A stretch of DNA of 22,839 nt from Cyanobacteria bacterium HKST-UBA02. GTDB lineage: Bacteria > Cyanobacteriota > Vampirovibrionia > Obscuribacterales > Obscuribacteraceae. Below are positions 1 through 6,711 of this stretch, piece by piece. The position numbers and the translations under genes are program-made. The notes beneath the pieces were generated by a model. It did not search any database. It was not told the DNA's origin and saw only the letters and a program-made list of their open reading frames with translations. The stretch is from contig JAGQHH010000089.1 of NCBI GenBank assembly GCA_020431945.1, positions 1-22,839 of the forward strand, written 5' to 3'. Within the stretch, counting starts at the first letter, position 1. Every line of letters begins with the position of its first letter.

Positions 1-115
1 AACCTGGTCAGGGGGGAAACCCAGCAGCCACAAGTCGTTATCTTCGGGTGTGTCCAGCGGTCTGCTAGCCTTTTTCGGCTTACAAAATGTCCGTCCAAAC
101 CACCGACCACATGCA

Positions 116-397
116 ATGACCAAAGAAGACATGACAACTCAATCGCCCGAAAATACCTCCTCCGGCGGAGATGAACCCAAATACCTCCTCGGGCAGATTC
201 TGGTCGATCTGGGCTATATCACCATTTATCAGCTCGACGAGGCGCTGCAAATCCAGCAGACCGGCAGCGATCAGCCCCTGGGGCAGATCCTCCTGGAACT
301 GGGCTATTGCGGTCCCAACCAGCTAATCCGCGCCATCCAGGTACAGTCCGAGCTTCGCAAGATGAAGCAGAAAGACGACGAAGACGAAGAGTCCTGA
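116..397 (+). CDS. Small protein with two MshEN-type half-repeats
   Basis: A 93-residue acidic-tailed protein with no signal peptide. It consists mainly of two copies of the 24-residue MshEN motif (residues about 24-47 and 54-77), beginning LLGQILVDLGY and PLGQILLELGY. This motif forms the N-terminal domain of type II secretion/type IV pilus ATPases of the MshE, PilB and GspE kind, where it binds c-di-GMP. Here the Arg that normally opens each motif is Leu or Pro and the linker is 6 residues, so c-di-GMP binding is doubtful. There is no ATPase domain. The ATG at 116 is chosen because the sequence before it is not protein-like; ATG 131 and an upstream GTG at 50 are alternatives, and the frame stays open to the window edge. 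It is followed 19 bp later by the sensor gene and may share its transcript. The fold call is fairly firm; the function is unknown. Confidence 0.7.
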   Translation: MTKEDMTTQSPENTSSGGDEPKYLLGQILVDLGYITIYQLDEALQIQQTGSDQPLGQILLELGYCGPNQLIRAIQVQSELRKMKQKDDEDEES

Positions 398-416
398 GTC
401 CCTTTAGTTAGTTTTC

Positions 417-1295
417 ATGAAAGTCAAAGTCGTACTGACTCTGGTCGCAGCCATCACCGTCAGCGGCTTTCTCGTTTTCATCGTGACACAATTCAGACCG
501 CCCCGGATAGCCGCCGCTAAGAGGCTAGAGAAGGCTCAAGAGGTGGTCAAGAAAAGCCTTCATCTAACCAGGTCACAGTGCGATCAGCTGGGCGAGAAGC
601 TTCTCTCAAACGATGACTTGATAAAGGCCTTCTCCGACAGGGACAAGTCAGCGTCAAGAGCAATGCTGACAGAAATAATCGAGAAAGAATCCTTTCCCGG
701 CTATGTCATCCTGACGGACGACCGCGGAACTGTTTTCATCGCTACTGACGTGGAAATCGAAAACAGGCCCACCGTTGCCAACCGGAGCCAGGCCATTCGC
801 ACTCCCCTCAAGTCGAAGGGAAGTTACTACCTTGGCGCCTGCGAATTCACCACCAACGGTGTGCTCGCTGTCGGTGCGATCCGCCAAATCAGGAGCAAGA
901 ATGGGAATCTGATTGGTCTCATAGCGGTTTGCCAGCCTCTCGACAGCGCGTATCTTGAAAGGATTGCTTCTAGGCTGGACAAGAGCATAGACTTGTCTGT
1001 CTTCGCGACCTCCAGCGAAAAAATATCGGCAACTTCGCTAGATTTCAAAACGAAAGGCAAGTTTCTCGAAACAATCGATGAAAAGGGCGAAGATGCCTTC
1101 TCAGGATCCGTTTTCGGGCTCGGATATAGACCTCTCGAGGCTCTCATCGTGCCCATCGATTCAGCACGGCTCGATAACACCTTCGAGCGAGCCGGCAGGT
1201 GGTGGTTCAGGTGCGAGCTATGGGGACTCCCTGAGCCATCCGGCAAACCTCTGAGCTACGGATGCGTGCTTATCTCGACCCCCCTGGCCCTATAG
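417..1295 (+). CDS. Membrane-anchored Cache-like sensor, truncated paralogue of the next gene
   Basis: A 292-residue protein with one N-terminal membrane helix (about residues 5-24) and then a putative extracytoplasmic sensor domain of the Cache/CHASE type. It is clearly paralogous to the N-terminal 300 residues of the next gene. Both share FPGxV, EFTxxGVxA, an LIxxxQPLxxxYL block, VFGLG, LEALIVPI and a GRWW block, in the same order. It stops (TAG) exactly where the paralogue enters its second membrane helix, so it has no cytoplasmic output domain. The bases after the stop do not resemble the paralogue, so this is a partial duplication rather than one point nonsense mutation. It could act as a decoy, a heterodimer partner or a periplasmic ligand sink for the neighbouring sensor (inference). 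The family name is tentative; the paralogy is plain. Confidence 0.75.
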   Translation: MKVKVVLTLVAAITVSGFLVFIVTQFRPPRIAAAKRLEKAQEVVKKSLHLTRSQCDQLGEKLLSNDDLIKAFSDRDKSASRAMLTEIIEKESFPGYVILTDDRGTVFIATDVEIENRPTVANRSQAIRTPLKSKGSYYLGACEFTTNGVLAVGAIRQIRSKNGNLIGLIAVCQPLDSAYLERIASRLDKSIDLSVFATSSEKISATSLDFKTKGKFLETIDEKGEDAFSGSVFGLGYRPLEALIVPIDSARLDNTFERAGRWWFRCELWGLPEPSGKPLSYGCVLISTPLAL

Positions 1296-1394
1296 AAAAA
1301 GCAGCCTTAGCTTGATTTTACATTTCACTCATAATAGATATAAACTTCTAATTGATATTGGCATTTACTAGATTTCAAAGTACTTGGTGAATAT

Positions 1395-3806
1395 TTGGGA
1401 ATCGGGTCCAGACTGGTAACGTCCTTCTTCATCGTGATTGCCATCATGGTGGGCGGGTATTCGGTCTATGCCATATTCGTCGACTTCCGGACCACCAGGA
1501 CCCAGGCAGACCAGCGGATTGCTCTTTCCAAACAAAAGGTAAACAGGGACTTTCTAGCCTGCGAAGCAGCTTGCACAGGCTTTGCGGACAGCCTTCTGAC
1601 CAATAATTCCCTCATGCAGGCTTATCTCAAGAAAGACCGCTCCAGCACCGACAGCCAGCTTCAGAAAGCAATGAATGAAGGACGGTTTCCAGGTTTCGTA
1701 AGTTTGATAGAACCGGACGGGAAAGTATTCTTCAATACCGAGACTCCAAAACAATCCGGTTATTCCGCCTCAGCAAAGAGCGAAGCTATAAGATACGCGT
1801 TGAGCAACGGTGGCCGGAGTTATCACGGGCCATCCGAATTCACCAGTACTGGCGTTGTAGCTTTATCTTCTATCGCACCGATCAAAGACAACAGTGGCAA
1901 CCTCAAGGGGCTCATAGTAGTCAGTCAGCCACTCAGCAGCATGTACCTCACAGGCGAAGTCACTCGCTTCAGCCTTGAAGAACCGGAAGCAGTGAAAGAT
2001 GTCGACTTGGCACTATTTTCAGAGTCCATTGGTAAGATAACGGCAGCCTCGGACGGTCTCGGTCACGGAAGGGGCGGCGAATTTGTAAAGGAAGTCAACG
2101 AGAAGGGGGCAAAGGCTTTTCCCAACTCGGTGTTCGGTTTGGGTGTCCGTCAGCTCGAGGCCCTGATCGTTCCGATTGGAGCGGACAGACTGGACTACAC
2201 TTTCGAGAAATCAGGGAGATGGTGGTACCAATTTAAAATCGAAGGACTCAAGGACAATCAGCAAAATCGAATTCTTTATGGCAGATTACTGATCACCACG
2301 CCGGTCCCCGACGTCAAGAATCAGCTTCTCGTAGCCCTCATAGGCTCAACCCTCTTCGGGGGTCTGGCGCTTTTCCTGGGACTCTTCTTCTCCGCGCGCA
2401 TCAAAGGCAGTGTCGAGGAGCCGCTTCATTTCCTCATCGATCGCACCAATGACATTGCCGACAAGAAGGCACGCATCCCTCCACTCGAGGGGCTTTCCGG
2501 AGACTGGCTCGAGCTCGGCGAGTTAATTGACACCGCCGTCAGTACCATGAGATCCACCACCCAGAATCTCAAGCTGAAAGTATCGAAGCAAAAAGAGGAG
2601 CTCGATGTTCGCACCCAGCAAGCCGAAGAAGCGGTGGGCAAGCTCGAGAATCTGAACCGCCAGATTGCCACGCAATCGCGCCAGCTCACCGAAGTCTCCA
2701 AACAAATCAACCAGGCCAACCGCCAGGCGATTATCGTGCAGCACAAGCTGGACGCGGTTTTGCAATCTTCCACCGAAGGCTTTCTGATTCTCGATCAGTA
2801 CGGCAATATCCTCACCGCCAATCCGATCTTTCTCAACTGGGCGGGGAGCACCGAAGGTCAGATCGCAGGCAGACAATGCTTCGACCTTGTGAAGCGCCCC
2901 GGCGAGAACAAGACCCAGTCGGTGGCCGGTCAGGCTTTCGCTCGCCACGGCGGGGACCCCAATGCCGTGATCAATCGCTTCCACCCGGAAGGAATCATCT
3001 TCCACGCCAGGGAAGACAAAAAGGTGGAGGTCCTGGCCCATCTCCAGCCCATCGTCGGCGAGGACTCGAATATCCAGGGCTATGTCATGGTTCTCCGGGA
3101 CAAGTCCCTGCGCAGCGAAAACGCTCAGCTCAAAGAAGAAATCGTCAACGTCCTTCAAGACGCCATCCGTAAGCCCATCGCCGAAGGCGAGTCGCGCTGG
3201 GCATCGGTGCTGGCGAACGCCTCCCAATCTCTGAACCCCCAGGTGACCCAGAGCCTGTCCGAGCTTCGCACAATCTACCAGACCCTGCTCGGGGTGGTGG
3301 ACAGCTATCTGATGATGTACGGAGGCTTCATCCCGGAGCCGGTGATCCCCAAAGAATCAATCGTGATAACCCGCCTGGTGAGCGAATGCCTGGAGGAGGT
3401 CACCCCGCACGCCCGGGAAAGACAGCTTCTCCTCGACTACAAAACAGTACCGGGACTGCCCTCGATTAACGGCAACCGCGACTCCGTTCGTAGCGTGCTA
3501 ATAGAAGTCCTCAATCACCTGATCTCTATCACCGCAGCGGGGGGACGAGTGCGGGTGGAAAGCGCCATTCGCGGTCCCGAGATGCGCATGAGCGTAACCA
3601 GCTCCGGTCCTGCCCTGCCTCTCGAAGAGATTACCGACATGTTCGTCGGTTTCGTCCAGGGGAAACACACCGAAGACACTTATGCCAGAAGGCTATCGCT
3701 TTATCTAGCCCGGAACAATGTCGAGCGCCTGGGCGGGCAGATCTGGGCAGAGTCCGAAGCCGGACGCGGGACAGCCATCTATTTCACCCTGCCCTCGCAA
3801 ACCTGA
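1395..3806 (+). CDS. Sensor protein: Cache-like, HAMP/coiled coil, PAS and degenerate histidine kinase
   Basis: An 803-residue membrane sensor. Order: membrane helix 1 (about 7-29), extracytoplasmic sensor (30-300), membrane helix 2 (about 312-333), HAMP-like linker and long coiled coil (335-450), PAS (about 452-565, LDQYGNILTANPIFLNWAG), then a histidine-kinase-like core to the end. The core keeps the fold, with LSELRT in the H-box position, an LxGGQIWAESEAGRGT block and a final FTLP. The phosphoacceptor His is Ser622, the N-box Asn positions are Glu704 and His708, and the G1 box DxGxG reads SSGPA at 736-740. It is therefore predicted unable to autophosphorylate. The start is TTG 1395 with a weak GGTGA upstream; no in-frame ATG lies between it and the upstream stop. 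It overlaps the next gene by one base (TGATG). No response regulator is in the window. The architecture is well supported; inactivity is inferred from residues. Confidence 0.85.
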   Translation: MGIGSRLVTSFFIVIAIMVGGYSVYAIFVDFRTTRTQADQRIALSKQKVNRDFLACEAACTGFADSLLTNNSLMQAYLKKDRSSTDSQLQKAMNEGRFPGFVSLIEPDGKVFFNTETPKQSGYSASAKSEAIRYALSNGGRSYHGPSEFTSTGVVALSSIAPIKDNSGNLKGLIVVSQPLSSMYLTGEVTRFSLEEPEAVKDVDLALFSESIGKITAASDGLGHGRGGEFVKEVNEKGAKAFPNSVFGLGVRQLEALIVPIGADRLDYTFEKSGRWWYQFKIEGLKDNQQNRILYGRLLITTPVPDVKNQLLVALIGSTLFGGLALFLGLFFSARIKGSVEEPLHFLIDRTNDIADKKARIPPLEGLSGDWLELGELIDTAVSTMRSTTQNLKLKVSKQKEELDVRTQQAEEAVGKLENLNRQIATQSRQLTEVSKQINQANRQAIIVQHKLDAVLQSSTEGFLILDQYGNILTANPIFLNWAGSTEGQIAGRQCFDLVKRPGENKTQSVAGQAFARHGGDPNAVINRFHPEGIIFHAREDKKVEVLAHLQPIVGEDSNIQGYVMVLRDKSLRSENAQLKEEIVNVLQDAIRKPIAEGESRWASVLANASQSLNPQVTQSLSELRTIYQTLLGVVDSYLMMYGGFIPEPVIPKESIVITRLVSECLEEVTPHARERQLLLDYKTVPGLPSINGNRDSVRSVLIEVLNHLISITAAGGRVRVESAIRGPEMRMSVTSSGPALPLEEITDMFVGFVQGKHTEDTYARRLSLYLARNNVERLGGQIWAESEAGRGTAIYFTLPSQT

Positions 3807-4486
3807 TGAGCACTCCTGCAAAATCACACCTGGCGCTCGCGGTATTGCTCGCAGCCGGCATGCTTGCTGGTTGCTCCAGAAGCCCCATAGAAGTAATCAA
3901 AGATCCTCTCAAGATCGAGACCAGGTATATCGAGGATGCCACAGACAGAACCACCATTCCTCTGGGTGAGGACGAAGAGGCGATCACCAAGTGGAAGTTC
4001 GGCTGCCGGGCAGATATAGACTTCGATATAACCAGCAAAGAGATTGTCGATCCGAATTATATTGTCTCGATCAAAGTCACAGGGGTGAGAATGAGACTCG
4101 ACGCCCCGGTCACCATCTGGGTCTCGAAAGACTCACCGGCGGAGACCTTGAAACATGAGCAGGCCCACGCCCTGATCTGCTCGCGAGTCTACAAGAATGC
4201 CGATTCGATCGCCAGACAGGCCGCCCGGACAGTCCTCGGCAATTCCTATCAGGCTTCCGGAAAAACCCTGGACGCAGCCTGCAAGGCGGCGGTAGACCGG
4301 GTCGCCGAAGAGGTTTGCGAGCTCTATCACCTGAAAGCAGTCGAGTCTATCAACCGGGTATCGGAGGTCTTCGACGGTCTCGAGCAGCACGATATGGGCA
4401 AGACCCCCGAGCAAATGGTGGATACTGCCTTTTCGCAGTATGTAGACATCACCGAGAAGCGCCCCGAGAGGCAAGAAGACAAATAA
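3806..4486 (+). CDS. Lipoprotein with HExxH zinc-peptidase motif
   Basis: A 226-residue protein with a lipoprotein signal peptide: hydrophobic stretch LALAVLLAAGM followed by the lipobox LAGC, with the lipidated Cys at residue 23. The mature part carries KHEQAH, an HExxH zinc-binding motif at residues 117-121, typical of zincin metallopeptidases. The layout (small secreted protein, central HExxH in a helix, helical C-terminus) recalls the DUF922 family of predicted secreted Zn-dependent proteases, but I cannot confirm that, and the third zinc ligand is not obvious. Three other Cys residues could form disulfides. The start overlaps the stop of the sensor gene (TGATG), so translation is probably coupled and the lipoprotein may serve the sensor at the cell surface. 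It converges with the TadG-like gene, the two stop codons being one base apart with no terminator between. Confidence 0.75.
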   Translation: MSTPAKSHLALAVLLAAGMLAGCSRSPIEVIKDPLKIETRYIEDATDRTTIPLGEDEEAITKWKFGCRADIDFDITSKEIVDPNYIVSIKVTGVRMRLDAPVTIWVSKDSPAETLKHEQAHALICSRVYKNADSIARQAARTVLGNSYQASGKTLDAACKAAVDRVAEEVCELYHLKAVESINRVSEVFDGLEQHDMGKTPEQMVDTAFSQYVDITEKRPERQEDK

Positions 4487-4487
4487 G

Positions 4488-6575
4488 CTATTTCAGTCCG
4501 ACATAGCCAACATCGTTCTTGGTGGTCACAGTCGAAGTAGATGTGGTCGTAGTCGTCGTGGGTTCTCCGGTAACCGGGTCGAGCACCGCCTCGCCGGTGG
4601 TGGGATCGACTACGGGTATGGTCTCCGAGGAAGTCACTGTGCTTTCATCCTGGACTTTCACCTGACGGCGAAAACGAACTTCGCACACAGTACCCTCGGT
4701 GAGATATGTGCTCCTGGGCCCGCTTCCGGGTTTGAATTTCTTGTAGGCAGTCGGATCACGAAGGACCTGCATGGCGGTTCCGTTCCAGCTGAACGCGAAG
4801 TCCTCCTGAGGCATGATGAAGGGCAGAGCGCCGCTACCGCCACCACCACCATTGGATTTGGTTTTGGCGCCGAGACCGCCGAAACGAACTGCCTCTGCCA
4901 CCCCCCTTCCGGAGTTTCCGGAAAGAGCGATCTTGACGTCGGGGTCCGCCGGACGCCTGGAGATAAGACTGTCATCTATGGGCTCGCCGGCATGCTGCCC
5001 GCCGATAACACCACTCGGCTTGCGAGCATAGTCCCTGATGAAGAGGTCATATTTCTTGAGAAGAGTGACTTTACCGTCGCTGTCCATAATCGGCGGTCCG
5101 AGATCGATCGGGCTGATTACCAGATCGGCAGCAGCGCCGTTGGTGAGCACCTCGAAAGACTCGAAGAGAACCTGCTTCTCAGACACTACATAGAATGGAG
5201 CCGGTTTGATTTCTTTGCTCTGATAGGTGACATTGCCATAGGAATTGAATCGGAATATATGAGCGACCCCGTTGGGAATCGGCTTGGCTCCGGCGACTCC
5301 GGGCGGCCAGGTGACCGTGGCCGGATTGGGAGGATTGAAAGTGGTGGAGTGCATGTTGACCACGGCACCGACATTGGCTTTCGTGCCTGCTCTTCTGATC
5401 CAGTCATAGACAGCTATTTTGCAGGCATTGGCCGCTTGCTGGGCCGTATCGGCGGGTATGGGCCAGCCGGTAGTATCCTGGGCGACCAGACTGACCGGAT
5501 CGACAGGATAGTCGCCGCTGAGAGCGACATACATGTCCGAGTCATCGTCTCCGTCGGACAGACAGCCCCCGTACAAGTCGCTGACACGATTCTGCGCGCA
5601 GATGCCGTCGGGCGGTCCGTCCGGGAAGGCGATCACGAGAGCCCCGGGATTCGGTCTCGGGTCATAGACGCTTGCTGGCTGCGCAGCGGCAGCGGTACGC
5701 ACGCTCCGGGTCGTGCCGTTGTCGTTGATATCCTGCACTGCCTGCGCGAGAATGACCGTGGGGTGCTGCCACGGCACACCACTAGCGGTGGCATTCCAGT
5801 TCTTGGGATCGACCAGCTTGAGAGAATCGCCGACCCCGGCAAAGACCCAGGTGCGTCCGTTGAAGTTTACCGGGACATACGACTTGTAATACTGACCGAC
5901 AGTGGATCCGCTGGCAAAGGATCCGGCCCAGCCTGTGGGTGTCTTGATATTGGTCGCCGCACCGCCATTGAGGACCCCGAGAGAAAGTTGAAGGGAGCCC
6001 GCCTGATAGGAAGAGCTTCCGGTCATGCGGATCTGGTTGCTTGTATATGCCTGCTCGGCAGCCACATAGGGTCTGATAGTGTTGCCGTCCTTATCGGTGG
6101 CGCTGCCACCGACAGTAATGGCGTCTTGAAGAGCCGTCACCAGCTGGTCGGCTGCCGTCTTGGCCCGGTTGAGGTCCTGAAGAGCAAGGGTCTGCATCTC
6201 GGAGTTGCCGAGCTGGGTGGCAATGATGTAGTCGAGAAGGGTTGTGCCGATAATTGTGTTGATGCCGTGGACCTGAGTGTAATAATTGTCCCCGGCGGCA
6301 GTTCCGGTACCATCAGGCGCCGAGTCCGAGAGGCCCACATAACCGAATTGATTATTGCTTATGACGACATTGCTGCACTCTTTGGCCGCCGCCAGAGCCG
6401 CCGCCTCGATGGCAGTGCGCTGCTCGAACTGGGTGCCCAGCATGCGCACATAGCTCATCATGAAAAACAAAATTGCCAGAATCAGCCCGATAGTGACTGC
6501 CACTATAAGGATGAGCATGCTTCCACGCCGGTCACGACTCCGGGGCGAGGACGAGGAGCTATTTCTTTTGGTCAT
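4488..6575 (-). CDS. Large TadG-like pseudopilin/surface protein (copy A)
   Basis: A 695-residue protein. The basic N-terminus RDRRGSM is followed by a single membrane helix (about 20-40) and then EQRTAIEAAALAAAKE, the signature of TadE/TadG-like Flp-pilus proteins, whose N-terminal helix anchors or assembles in the membrane while the rest is outside. The remaining 600 or so residues match no family I recognise, but they parallel the gene at 17194-19134 throughout: a GINxxIGT block, YDWIRRAG, IFRFNSYGNVTYQSK, IRDYARKP with GGQHAGEP, and a final FRRQVKV then GYVGLK. Copy A alone has a Ser/Thr-rich insert with two similar repeats (DPTTGEAV, DPVTGEP) before the C-terminus. ATG 6575 is preferred because it opens the typical basic N-terminus; GTG 6632 in the same frame is an alternative. 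It is divergent from a pseudokinase gene, which also lies beside the other copy. Confidence 0.8.
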   Translation of the reverse strand: MTKRNSSSSSPRSRDRRGSMLILIVAVTIGLILAILFFMMSYVRMLGTQFEQRTAIEAAALAAAKECSNVVISNNQFGYVGLSDSAPDGTGTAAGDNYYTQVHGINTIIGTTLLDYIIATQLGNSEMQTLALQDLNRAKTAADQLVTALQDAITVGGSATDKDGNTIRPYVAAEQAYTSNQIRMTGSSSYQAGSLQLSLGVLNGGAATNIKTPTGWAGSFASGSTVGQYYKSYVPVNFNGRTWVFAGVGDSLKLVDPKNWNATASGVPWQHPTVILAQAVQDINDNGTTRSVRTAAAAQPASVYDPRPNPGALVIAFPDGPPDGICAQNRVSDLYGGCLSDGDDDSDMYVALSGDYPVDPVSLVAQDTTGWPIPADTAQQAANACKIAVYDWIRRAGTKANVGAVVNMHSTTFNPPNPATVTWPPGVAGAKPIPNGVAHIFRFNSYGNVTYQSKEIKPAPFYVVSEKQVLFESFEVLTNGAAADLVISPIDLGPPIMDSDGKVTLLKKYDLFIRDYARKPSGVIGGQHAGEPIDDSLISRRPADPDVKIALSGNSGRGVAEAVRFGGLGAKTKSNGGGGGSGALPFIMPQEDFAFSWNGTAMQVLRDPTAYKKFKPGSGPRSTYLTEGTVCEVRFRRQVKVQDESTVTSSETIPVVDPTTGEAVLDPVTGEPTTTTTTSTSTVTTKNDVGYVGLK

Positions 6576-6642
6576 ACTTGTGTGCCTGGTAAATGCGGGG
6601 GGAATAACGTGAGCGGGCTGCTTTGTCGACACTTTTATTAAA

Positions 6643-6672
6643 TTGGGTTAATATTATCATAGCCGTTACAAT
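6643..6672 (+). promoter_or_regulatory. Sigma70-type promoter for the pseudokinase gene
   Basis: On the plus strand TTGGGT (6643-6648) and TACAAT (6667-6672) are separated by 18 bp. Initiation near 6679 would give a leader of about 33 nt. The minus-strand -10 box lies inside this promoter's spacer, so RNA polymerase could not occupy both sites at once. Confidence 0.45.
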
Positions 6673-6685
6673 CAGTTTCCGTCAA
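6656..6685 (-). promoter_or_regulatory. Sigma70-type promoter for the TadG-like gene
   Basis: On the minus strand TTGACG (6685-6680) and TATGAT (6661-6656) are separated by 18 bp, each differing from consensus at one position. Initiation near 6649 would give a leader of about 74 nt to ATG 6575, or about 17 nt to GTG 6632. It overlaps a divergent promoter candidate on the plus strand. Confidence 0.55.
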
Positions 6686-6711
6686 TCGCCAGGTCTATTA
6701 ATTGGTCAGCC

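Noticed and set aside
4992..6641. 549-codon plus-strand open frame opposite the TadG-like gene
   Set aside because: Its translation has no recognisable domain, and the opposite strand encodes a protein with a clear membrane helix and a full-length paralogue elsewhere in the window. It is an antisense shadow.
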